Source of the DNA: an uncultured bacterium
GTDB lineage: Bacteria > Bacillota > Clostridia > Oscillospirales > Ruminococcaceae
Length of the DNA stretch: 64,000 nucleotides
Assembly: GCA_905214345.1 (NCBI GenBank)
Contig: CAJMLV010000002.1
Location: 1-64,000, forward strand
Reading direction: 5' to 3'
The translations under genes and the position numbers were made by a program. The notes under the pieces were generated by a model that was not told the DNA's origin, ran no database searches, and was given only the letters and a program-made list of their open reading frames with translations. Positions 42,877 to 51,500 of the stretch are shown in pieces; within the stretch, counting starts at the first letter, position 1; each line of letters begins with the position of its first letter.

Positions 42877-44319
42877 ATGGCTTCGGTCTTTCGCAAAGAT
42901 TTCCTGTGGGGCGGTGCTTGTGCCGCCAACCAGTTTGAAGGTGCCTGGGATGCGGACGGCAAAGGTCCCAGCATTCCGGACATGTGCACCAACGGTACCC
43001 ACACCACCCCCAAACTGCTGACCACCTCCATCGAGCCGGATAAATTCTATCCCAGCCATGAGGCCATCGACTTCTATCATCACTATGAGGAGGACATCGC
43101 CCTCTTTGCGGAGATGGGCTTCAAGACCTTCCGCACCTCCATCAACTGGACCCGCATCTTCCCCACCGGGGAGGAGACCGAGCCCAACGAAAAGGGTCTG
43201 GAGTTCTACGACAAGGTTTTTGACTGCTGCAAGAAGTACGGCATCGAACCCCTGGTCACCATCAGCCACTATGAACTGCCCTACGCCCTGGTGGAGAAGT
43301 ACAACGGCTGGGCGGACCGCAAGCTGGTGGACTTCTACATGAACTACTGCAAGACCATCTTTGCCCGGTACCAGGGCAAGGTCAAGTACTGGCTGACCTT
43401 CAACGAGATCAACGCCGGCATGATGCCCTTCGGCGCGGTGCTCTCCCTGGGCACCTGCCAGGGGTACCGCGGCCCCGCCGTGGCCATGCCCGATGATCCC
43501 CAGACCCGCCTGCAGGCCCTGCATCATCAGTTCATTGCCAGCGCGCTGGCCGTGAAGTACGCCCACGACAACTACCCCGAATACAAGATGGGCAACATGG
43601 ACTGCTTCATCACCTCCTACCCCTATACCTGCGACCCGGCCGATATCCTGGCCAACCAGCAGGCCATGCGCAAGACCAACTGGTACTGCTCCGACGTGCA
43701 GGTCCGGGGCGAATACCCGGCCTTTGCCAAGCGCCTGTGGGAGGAACTGGGCGTGACCATCCACATGGAGCCCGGCGATGAGCAGATCCTGAAGGAAGGC
43801 ACCGTGGACTTCTACACCTTCAGCTACTACATGTCCAACTGCATCACCACCCACAAGGATGCCGCCAAGACCGACGGCAACGTGGCCAGCGGGTTCAAGA
43901 ACCCGTATCTGAAGGCCTCCGAGTGGGGCTGGCAGATCGACCCGCAGGGTCTGCGTTACAGCCTGAACGAGATTTACGACCGCTATCGTATTCCTCTGAT
44001 GGTCGTCGAGAACGGTCTGGGCGCCCGGGACACCCTGGAAGCCGACGGCACCGTCCATGACAGCTACCGCATCGATTACCTGCGCCAGCACATCGAGCAG
44101 ATGGCCGAAGCCGTGAAGGACGGCGTGGACCTGATGGGCTACACCCCCTGGGGCTGCATCGATCTGGTTTCCGCTTCCACCGGTGAGATGGCCAAGCGCT
44201 ACGGCTTCATCTACGTGAACAAGTATGATGACGGCACCGGCGATTACAGCCGCCTGCGCAAGGACTCCTTCTACTGGTACAAGAAGGTCATCGCCACCAA
44301 CGGCGAGGACCTGACCTGA
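42877..44319 (+). CDS. bglA: GH1 6-phospho-beta-glucosidase
   Basis: Cleaves the phosphorylated beta-glucoside delivered by the PTS to glucose-6-phosphate and an aglycone. The 480-residue product has the acid/base E177 in LTFNEIN, the nucleophile E379 in VVENGLG, and SASTGEMAKRYGFIYV near the C terminus, whose Ser-Lys-Tyr set binds the 6-phosphate and separates this from plain beta-glucosidases. ATG 42877 has GGGAGGT; the longer frame has no ribosome site. Ends in a terminator. Confidence 0.95.
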   Translation: MASVFRKDFLWGGACAANQFEGAWDADGKGPSIPDMCTNGTHTTPKLLTTSIEPDKFYPSHEAIDFYHHYEEDIALFAEMGFKTFRTSINWTRIFPTGEETEPNEKGLEFYDKVFDCCKKYGIEPLVTISHYELPYALVEKYNGWADRKLVDFYMNYCKTIFARYQGKVKYWLTFNEINAGMMPFGAVLSLGTCQGYRGPAVAMPDDPQTRLQALHHQFIASALAVKYAHDNYPEYKMGNMDCFITSYPYTCDPADILANQQAMRKTNWYCSDVQVRGEYPAFAKRLWEELGVTIHMEPGDEQILKEGTVDFYTFSYYMSNCITTHKDAAKTDGNVASGFKNPYLKASEWGWQIDPQGLRYSLNEIYDRYRIPLMVVENGLGARDTLEADGTVHDSYRIDYLRQHIEQMAEAVKDGVDLMGYTPWGCIDLVSASTGEMAKRYGFIYVNKYDDGTGDYSRLRKDSFYWYKKVIATNGEDLT

Positions 44320-44346
44320 TTCTGACATTCGCCATTTCATCATAAA

Positions 44347-44392
44347 AGCACGGGGCACGCCGGGCTGTGGCCTGGTGTGCCCTGCTGTTTTT
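44347..44392 (+). terminator. Terminator-like hairpin after the GH1 gene
   Basis: GGGCAC...GTGCCC stem with an inner CCGGGC/GCCTGG helix (44352-44382), followed by TGCTGTTTTT. Confidence 0.65.
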
Positions 44393-44417
44393 GCAACAGG
44401 AAAGGAAATTACCCATC

Positions 44418-45263
44418 ATGTGCAAAATTATTTTTCTGGATGTGGACGGTACCCTGGTGGATTACGAAAACCGTCTGCCGGACTCCGCAGCCCTGGCAGT
44501 GCGCCAGGCGCGGGCCAACGGCCACAGGGTGTATCTGTGTACCGGCCGCAGCCGGGCCGAAGTGCAGCCCACGCTGTGGGACCTGGGCATCAACGGCCTG
44601 CTGGGGGGCAACGGCAGCTATGTGGAGGATGACGGCAAGGTCATCATGCACCAGCTGCTGAGCCTGGAACAGTGCCGCCGTGTGGTGGACTGGCTCCATG
44701 GCCGTGGCCTGGAATTCTATCTGGAAAGCAACAACGGCCTGTTTGCCAGCGAGCGGTTTGAGGAGGTGGCCCTGCCCACCCTGCTGGAATACACCCGCCG
44801 CAAGGGCCATGACTTTACCGGCAAGACGGTGCGGGAGATATTCCCCGATCTGCGGTTTGACCAGCAGGGCGGGGACCTCTACCGGGACGACGTGAACAAG
44901 ATCAGCTTTATTCTGAGCAGCTATCAGGATCACCTGGACTCGGCGCGGGAATTTCCCGATTTGCAGCCCGGTACCTGGGGCGGCAGGGGAGAGACCGCCC
45001 TCTTTGGAGACCTGGGCGTAAAAGGCATCACCAAGGCCCACGCCGTGCAGGTGCTGCTGGAACATCTGGGGGCCGACCGGGCCGACACCATCGGCTTTGG
45101 GGATGCCAAGGTGGATGTTCCTTTGCTGGAAGCCTGTGCCGTGGGGGTGGCCATGGGCAACGGCGGGCCGGAGATCCGCACCGCCGCCGACTTTGTCACC
45201 GATGATGTGGAACAGGACGGGCTGTACAATGCCTTCCTGCGTCTGGGCCTCATCCAGGGCTGA
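44418..45263 (+). CDS. HAD-superfamily Cof-type phosphatase
   Basis: A second Cof-like phosphatase, 281 residues. FLDVDGTLV (motif I), CTGRSRAE (motif II), the late GITKAHAV lysine and GFGDAKVDVPLLE (motif III/IV) are intact. A role in dephosphorylating excess sugar phosphate would suit its place after the beta-glucoside genes, but this is inference. ATG 44418 has AAAGGAAA upstream. A terminator follows. Confidence 0.92.
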   Translation: MCKIIFLDVDGTLVDYENRLPDSAALAVRQARANGHRVYLCTGRSRAEVQPTLWDLGINGLLGGNGSYVEDDGKVIMHQLLSLEQCRRVVDWLHGRGLEFYLESNNGLFASERFEEVALPTLLEYTRRKGHDFTGKTVREIFPDLRFDQQGGDLYRDDVNKISFILSSYQDHLDSAREFPDLQPGTWGGRGETALFGDLGVKGITKAHAVQVLLEHLGADRADTIGFGDAKVDVPLLEACAVGVAMGNGGPEIRTAADFVTDDVEQDGLYNAFLRLGLIQG

Positions 45264-45269
45264 AAGGGG

Positions 45270-45312
45270 AGCTGTACCCGGACCCTTTTCATGGACACGG
45301 GTGCGGCTTTTT
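45270..45312 (+). terminator. Terminator after the HAD gene
   Basis: AGCTGTACCCG (45270-45280) pairs with CGGGTGCGGCT (45298-45308) using two G-U pairs; T5 follows. Confidence 0.75.
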
Positions 45313-45389
45313 GAACAACTGATTTTGACAAAAATTTCACCTATGTACAAAAAGAACGAAAAAGCGCAAGAGTTTGTGCCCGGTTTTGG

Positions 45390-45418
45390 TTGACGTTGCG
45401 CGCCGAACATGGTACTAT
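45390..45418 (+). promoter_or_regulatory. ptsH promoter
   Basis: TTGACG (45390-45395), 17-base spacer, TACTAT (45413-45418), about 50 bases before ptsH. Confidence 0.65.
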
Positions 45419-45466
45419 ATAGACAAACATTCACGCTGCGTCAGCGGCGTATGGGAGGAAATAACT

Positions 45467-45724
45467 ATGAAAGAATTCACTTATACCATTCAGGAAGCCG
45501 TCGGTATTCATGCTCGTCCGGCCGGCCTGCTGGTCAAGGAAGTTAAGAAATATGAGAGCACCGTCACCATCACCAAGGGGGACAAGTCTGTCAACGCTCT
45601 GAAGCTGATGGCCCTCATGGGCATGGGCGTCAAGTGCGGCGATACCGTCACCGTCACCGTGGAAGGTGCCGACGAAGAGACCGCAGCTCCTGCTCTGGAA
45701 GCTTTCTTCAAGGCCAACCTGTAA
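45467..45724 (+). CDS. ptsH: Phosphocarrier protein HPr
   Basis: HPr passes phosphate from EI to the sugar-specific EIIA proteins. The 85-residue product has the active H15 in GIHARPAG. Aligned without gaps to Bacillus HPr, position 46 is lysine (SVNALKLMALMGMG) instead of the serine used by HPr kinase; S41 is the nearest serine. ATG 45467 has GGGAGGAA. A terminator stands between this gene and ptsI, so HPr may be made in excess over EI. Confidence 0.96.
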   Translation: MKEFTYTIQEAVGIHARPAGLLVKEVKKYESTVTITKGDKSVNALKLMALMGMGVKCGDTVTVTVEGADEETAAPALEAFFKANL

Positions 45725-45743
45725 ATTTCTGCCCGACTCCGTT

Positions 45744-45772
45744 GCGGCCAGCCGTCTGGCTGGTCGCTTTTT
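45744..45772 (+). terminator. Terminator between ptsH and ptsI
   Basis: GCGGCCAGCC/GGCTGGTCGC 10-bp stem with one mismatch and a GTCT loop, then T5. It lies 35 bases before ptsI, which has no clear promoter of its own, so partial read-through is likely. Confidence 0.82.
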
Positions 45773-45806
45773 CGTATTGCTATGTTATTGAACGAGGTGA
45801 ACGCCA

Positions 45807-47486
45807 ATGATCAGTATTCAAGGCAAGGGCGTATCGTCCGGCGTGGGCGTTGGTCCGCTGTATTTCTATCATCGCGCCAAGACTTCCATCCCCCGCTATA
45901 CCGTGGAGGATACCGACGCTGAATGGCATCGCTTTAAGGGTGCCCAGACCGGCGCCATCGAACAGCTGGGCGAACTGGCCGAAAAGGCCCGTGCCGAAGC
46001 CGGTGATGAGGCCGCCATGCTGTTTGAGACCCACCAGATGATGGTGGAGGACCTGGATTACGAAGAGGCCATCGAGGACCGCATCACCAACGAAAAGATG
46101 AATGCGGAAGCCGCCATCGCCGACACCTCTCTGCAGTTTGCCGAGATGTTCGAGGCTATGGACGACAGCTATATGCAGGCCCGTGCCGCCGACGTCAAGG
46201 ACGTGTCCCGCCGCCTTTTGCCCATTCTGGGCGGCGCGGTGCAGGGCGGCATCGCCTCCGACGTGCCGGTTCTGCTGGCCGCCGATGACCTGGCTCCTTC
46301 CGAGACCGTCCAGCTGGATAAGTCCAAGATCCTGGGCTTCATCACCGCGGGCGGTTCCGGTTCCAGCCACACTGCCATCCTGGCCCGCACCATGGGCATC
46401 CCCGCCATCGTGGGCGTGGGCGACGCCCTCAAGCCGGAATATGAAGGCCGCCAGGTCATCATCGACGGTGCCACCGGCAGCGTGGTCATCGATCCCGACG
46501 ACATGACCCGGGACAAGCTGCTGAAAAAGCGGGAAGAACAGCTGCGCCTGCAGCGTCTGCTGGAAACCCTCAAGGGCCAGCCCAACATCACCAAGGACGG
46601 CAAGACCATCCGGGTGTACTGCAACATCGGCAGCCCCGAGGACGTGCATGCCGTGCAGGTCAACGACGGCGGCGGCATCGGTCTGTTCCGCAGCGAATTC
46701 CTCTACCTGAACTGCGAGGATTATCCCACCGAGGACCAGCAGTTTGAGGCTTACAAGCAGGTTCTGGCCGATATGGACGGCAAGGAAGTCATCATCCGTA
46801 CCCTGGACATCGGCGCTGACAAGCAGATCGGCTACTTCAACCTGCCTCATGAGGAAAACCCCGCCCTGGGCATGCGCGCGCTGCGTATCTGCCTGACCCG
46901 TCCGGAAGTGTTCCACACCCAGCTGCGCGCTCTGTACCGCGCTTCCGCTTTCGGCAAGCTGCGCATCATGTTCCCCATGGTCACCAACGTGTGGGAAGTG
47001 CGGGAAGCCAAGCGTCAGTGCGAAGATGTGAAGCGGGAACTGAAGGCCGAGGGCATTCCCTATGGTGACGACGTGGAAGTGGGTATCATGATCGAGACCC
47101 CCGCCGCCGTCATGCTCAGCGACCGCCTGGCCAAGGAAGTGGACTTCTTCAGCGTGGGCACCAACGACCTGACCCAGTACACCCTGGCCTGCGACCGCCA
47201 GAACAACGATCTGGGCCGCTTCTATGATCCCCATCATCCGGCGGTGCTGCGCATGCTCAAGATGGTGGCGGACAACGCTCACAAGAACGGCATCTGGGTC
47301 GGCATCTGCGGTGAGCTGGGCGCTGACCTGACCCTGACCGAGACCTTCCTGGCCATCGGCATCGATGAACTGTCCGTTTCTCCCCGTGCGGTGCTGCCGC
47401 TGCGCAATGCCATCCGCATGACCGATACCCGGGAGACCAGCCCCCGCATTCTGGCGGCTCTGGCGGACGAGTACACCAACAACTGA
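45807..47486 (+). CDS. ptsI: PTS enzyme I
   Basis: Phosphoenolpyruvate-protein phosphotransferase, the first PTS step. The 559-residue product has the helical HPr-binding domain, the active histidine H188 in GGSGSSHTAILARTMGIPA, and the C-terminal PEP-binding barrel with IGLFRSEFLYL, GTNDLTQYTLACDR and the late ICGELG with the catalytic cysteine. Length is typical (about 570). ATG 45807 has GAGGTGA. Expression depends on read-through of the terminator after ptsH. Confidence 0.97.
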   Translation: MISIQGKGVSSGVGVGPLYFYHRAKTSIPRYTVEDTDAEWHRFKGAQTGAIEQLGELAEKARAEAGDEAAMLFETHQMMVEDLDYEEAIEDRITNEKMNAEAAIADTSLQFAEMFEAMDDSYMQARAADVKDVSRRLLPILGGAVQGGIASDVPVLLAADDLAPSETVQLDKSKILGFITAGGSGSSHTAILARTMGIPAIVGVGDALKPEYEGRQVIIDGATGSVVIDPDDMTRDKLLKKREEQLRLQRLLETLKGQPNITKDGKTIRVYCNIGSPEDVHAVQVNDGGGIGLFRSEFLYLNCEDYPTEDQQFEAYKQVLADMDGKEVIIRTLDIGADKQIGYFNLPHEENPALGMRALRICLTRPEVFHTQLRALYRASAFGKLRIMFPMVTNVWEVREAKRQCEDVKRELKAEGIPYGDDVEVGIMIETPAAVMLSDRLAKEVDFFSVGTNDLTQYTLACDRQNNDLGRFYDPHHPAVLRMLKMVADNAHKNGIWVGICGELGADLTLTETFLAIGIDELSVSPRAVLPLRNAIRMTDTRETSPRILAALADEYTNN

Positions 47487-47515
47487 AACCACGAGGCCCG
47501 GACCCTGTAAATACA

Positions 47516-47552
47516 ACAAGCCGTTCCCCGGCAGGGGAGCGGCTTGTTTTTT
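47516..47552 (+). terminator. Terminator after ptsI
   Basis: ACAAGCCG...CGGCTTGT with inner CCCC/GGGG, ending in T6. Confidence 0.88.
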
Positions 47553-47555
47553 GTT

Positions 47556-48359
47556 TCAGCCTTCGGCGGGGCGTACCCGCAGCTGCAGTTCGGTCACATG
47601 GTCGGCATCGTCGCCGGAAATGTGGATGTCTGCCAGCAGAAATTCCAGCAGCGGCCCCTGGGGGCGGTATCCCCGGGCGTCGGCTTCGGCCAGCAGGCGG
47701 GGCACCAGGGTATGGTTCTGGTCATTGGGCCCCCGATAGGCCAGGCAGAGGTACTGCCCCCGGGGCAGGGTGCTTTCGCCTGCCGGGTGCAGGATGAACA
47801 CCCCCGTGTACCGCTGGCAGTCCCCCTGCCCGGCGGCATCCAGGTCCACAAAGGAGCCGATACCGTCATTGCCCCACACATACAGGTGGTCGGGGTCAAA
47901 ACGGCGCAGCTGCTGGATCAGGGGGTCCATCTCGGCGTCGGTGCGGTAGGGCTGATGCAGGGCATGGCAGCGGCGGGCGGGGAACTTCTGCTCAAAACAT
48001 TCCCCCAACGGCAGGCTGTATGCCCGGTCACAGCTCTCCATCCGCCGCTGTACGGTGCCCCGCAGGGTCTCCAGCCGGCGGATGCGGGTGTTGAGCAGCG
48101 CCAGTTCATCCTCCAGTAACTGGCGGGTGGTGGCGGCGCTGTGGTCTTCCAGATAAGATCGGATGGTCTCCACCGGGATGTCCAGGGTGCGCAGGTCCCG
48201 GATGACATTCAGCCGCCAGATGTCTTCGATGCTGTACATCCGGTATCCGTTTTCGGTGCGGCGGGGACACAGCAGATTTTGCTGCTCGTAATAGCGCAGC
48301 AGATCGGGGCTGACCCCGTACAGCCGGGCCAGTTCCCCGATACGGAAAAAGCGGGGCAT
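47556..48359 (-). CDS. MerR family regulator with GyrI-like ligand domain
   Basis: A 267-residue BltR/BmrR-type regulator. The N-terminal MerR domain (FFRIGELARLYGVSPDLLRYYEQQNLL, residues 4-31, and MYSIEDIWRLNVIRDLR) is followed by a dimerisation helix (about 75-110) and a C-terminal GyrI-like domain (about 150-265), which in relatives binds drugs or other organic ligands. Start at 48359, with AAAGGAGTG on the minus strand. It is divergent from the large GGDEF/EAL gene and may control it or itself. Confidence 0.9.
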   Translation of the reverse strand: MPRFFRIGELARLYGVSPDLLRYYEQQNLLCPRRTENGYRMYSIEDIWRLNVIRDLRTLDIPVETIRSYLEDHSAATTRQLLEDELALLNTRIRRLETLRGTVQRRMESCDRAYSLPLGECFEQKFPARRCHALHQPYRTDAEMDPLIQQLRRFDPDHLYVWGNDGIGSFVDLDAAGQGDCQRYTGVFILHPAGESTLPRGQYLCLAYRGPNDQNHTLVPRLLAEADARGYRPQGPLLEFLLADIHISGDDADHVTELQLRVRPAEG

Positions 48360-48388
48360 GAGGACACTCCTTTCGGTGGTTTTTCTTC

Positions 48389-48418
48389 ATTATAACAGCC
48401 CTTGCAGCCCGGCAACAA
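48389..48418 (-). promoter_or_regulatory. Promoter of the merR-type gene
   Basis: Minus strand TTGTTG (48418-48413), 18-base spacer, perfect TATAAT (48394-48389). The spacer is longer than standard, as is common at MerR-controlled promoters (those are usually 19). Confidence 0.6.
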
Positions 48419-48420
48419 GC

Positions 48421-48446
48421 CCCCCTCGGCTTGCAGTTCGAGGGGG
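48421..48446. promoter_or_regulatory. Dyad over the -35 box of the GGDEF/EAL promoter
   Basis: CCCCCTCG (48421-48428) and CGAGGGGG (48439-48446) form a perfect dyad centred on the -35 element of the plus-strand promoter. It is a candidate operator. Confidence 0.5.
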
Positions 48447-48459
48447 CCTTTGCTATAAT
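48431..48459 (+). promoter_or_regulatory. Promoter of the GGDEF/EAL gene
   Basis: TTGCAG (48431-48436), 17-base spacer, TGCTATAAT extended -10 with perfect TATAAT (48454-48459). Confidence 0.75.
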
Positions 48460-48514
48460 GAATACTGGTATGGTGTTGTGACGGGCGCGGTATACGGCGC
48501 CGCAACGCCAAAAA

Positions 48515-51500
48515 ATGATCCGGGTGACGCTCATGCTTTTTGATTTGCAGCAGATTTCGCGGGATTCCCGCGACGCCCTGAATTTCCTGGGCGAAAGCTC
48601 TCATGAATATTATTTCTGCTACGACTTTGCCGGCAGGATCGCGCTGTTTTCTCACAATACGTGGGACCGCTTTGCGCTGCCCCGCGCAGAAGATGATACC
48701 TGCACCCCCCACGCTCTGTATGAGATCGTGCATCCTCAGGACCGGCCTATTGTCACCATGCAGTTTCACCGCCTGAGCCGGGGCGAAACCGATACCTATG
48801 ACGGCAAATACCGTCTGCGGGCCAAGACGGGAGAATATATCTGGGTGCGCAGCTGCGGCAAAAGCCAGCTGAATGAAAAGGGACAGCCGGTATGGATGAT
48901 CGGCCGCATTTCTGTCAGTGAGGCGGAACCGGGCCAGCGGCCGGATGTGTTTGACCTGAACCGCCTGAAGCAGGATGCCGAAGTGTATCTGGCGGAAAAA
49001 ATGCCCGCCAGTTTGCTGGTCATCGGCGTGGATAACCTGCGGAGTATCAACCTCAAGCATGGGCGCAGCTTTGGCGATGACCTGCTGGCCCGCCTTTATG
49101 CCGCTTTTGAGGAAGCGGTCTACGGCCGGGAACGTGTCTACCATACGGTGGGGGACTGCTATGCTGCCATACTGCCCCATACCGATGAGGAAAAGGTCAC
49201 CCAGGTGTTCCGGTATGTGCAGCAGCGTCTGACCGACTGCTGCACCCTGTCTGCCGGGTGTGTGCCGCTGCAAACCTACAAGATTCCCGACGCCGAGACC
49301 TTGTATCAGTATGCCGAAGTCACCCTGGCGGCGGCCAAACGGCAGGGACGGGACAAGATCGTCTTTTTCTCGGCGGAAGACTACGAGAAGGAAATCTCCG
49401 CCCTGGAACTCAAGGATGAGATGAAGCGCAGCGTGGAGAGCGACTTCCGGGGCTTCTTTCTGGCATACCAGCCCCAGGTGCGCACCAACAGCGGCCGCCT
49501 GTACGGCGCCGAGGCCCTGCTGCGTTACCGCTCGGAACAGCGCGGAGTCATATCCCCGGTGGAATTTATCCCGCTGCTGGAACAGTCGGGGCTCATCGGC
49601 AAGGTGGGGCTGTGGGTGCTGCGGCAATCCCTGGCCCAGTGCAAGGCGTGGCGGGCCCGTGTGCCGGATATGCACATCAGCGTCAACCTTTCTTTTGCCC
49701 AGCTGTATCAGGAGGGGATAGCCCAGGATGTGCTGGATGCTTTGGCTGAAAGCGGCCTGCCCGGCAGCGCCTTGACCCTGGAAGTTACCGAGAGCCTGGA
49801 ATTGATGGAATATGCCCGCATCAATGAGATTTTCCGCCTCTGGAAACTCAACGGCATCGAGATTTCGGTAGACGATTTCGGCACCGGGTATTCCGGCCTG
49901 AGCCGCCTGAAAGACCTGGAAGTGGACGAGATCAAGATCGACGGCATGTTCATCAACAACATCCACCGCAGTGCCTACAACTACCGCCTGCTGAGCAACA
50001 TGATCCAGCTGGCGGACAGCAGCCGCATCCGTGTGTGCTGCGAAGGCGTGGAAAGCGAGGATGAACTGCGGGTGCTGCAGGAACTGCACCCCATGCTGCT
50101 GCAAGGGTACCTGGTGGGACGTCCCGGTACACCCAAACAGCTGGAAGAACTTTTCATGGAAACGGACAGCGCCGCCTACCTGGAACGCCAGGAGCAGATC
50201 CGGCGCTTCAATGCCACCCGTTCCCGTCCGCCCATATCCGGCAGTCCCTGCAGCGAGAGTGAACTGGCACTGAAGGTGCTCAATTCCGAGAGCAATATCT
50301 ACTATATCAGCGACCCCGAAACCTATGAACTGTACTACCTGAACCCGGCGGGACAGAGCCTGTTCGGTGTGCGGGACTATCAGGGCCGCAAATGCTACCG
50401 GGTGCTGCAGGGCCGGGATACCCCCTGCCCCAACTGCACCAATGCCCAGCTGCGCCAGGACGGTTTCTATGTCTGGGACCATTACAACGAATACTGCAAC
50501 CGCCACTTCCTTCTGCGGGACAAGCTGATCGAATACAGCGGCCGTCTGGTCCGGCTGGAGATCGCGTCGGACATCACCAAGCACGAAAACGTCAGCCGGG
50601 ACACCGGCGAACGGCTGGAATTTGCCCAGAAAATCGTGGAAAATACCGCCATCCTGGCCGGGGAAAGCCGCTACGACGAAGCGGTGGACAAGGTGCTGGC
50701 CTCGGTGGGGCAGTATTATCAGGCGGACCGTGCTTATCTGTTCCAGCCCACCCCCAGCATGCCGGGATTCTGGGACAACACCTTTGAATGGTGCGCCCCC
50801 GGTGTGGAACCCCAGCACGGAAACCTGCAAAAGGTGCCGCCCAAAGCGGTGAAGCGCTGGATGGAACAGTTTGCCCGCAACCGCACCGTCGTGCTTCTCA
50901 ATATCGATACCATCCGGGACAAAAGTCCCGATGAATGGCAGACCCTGCAGGCGCAGAACATCACTCGGCTGATCGCTGTGCCCCTGCGGGACGGCGGCAG
51001 TACGGTGGGCTTTATCGGGGTGGATAACCCCCGGCATTCCATCCGGGATGATTCCCAGATCCGGGTCCTGGCCCATTTCCTCATCACCCGGCTGCACCAG
51101 CAGCGCAATGAACACCGCTATCAGGAACTTCTCCGGGCCGAAAACCGGGATGTTTTCTCCCGCCTGGGGCTGGGTTTGTGGGTCATCTACCTGGACGCTG
51201 CCGCCAACCTGCGGGAGATGCTGGGTGATGACACCATGAACGTGGCCATGGGTGTGGACCGCAGCCTGAGCCCGGCGGAATACTACGATTTCTGGTATAC
51301 CCGCATCAACCCCGGTTACTATGAATATGTGGACCGCTCTGTGCAGAATATGGTGGATTCCGGCAAGGTGGTGCAGCTGGAATATACCTGGAAACACCCT
51401 TTGCGCGGGGATGTGATGGTCCGCTGCACCGGTGTGCGTACCGCCGACGAAAACGGCTGCATCTGCCTGAAAGGTTACCACCGCATTGTGGACGACGTGG

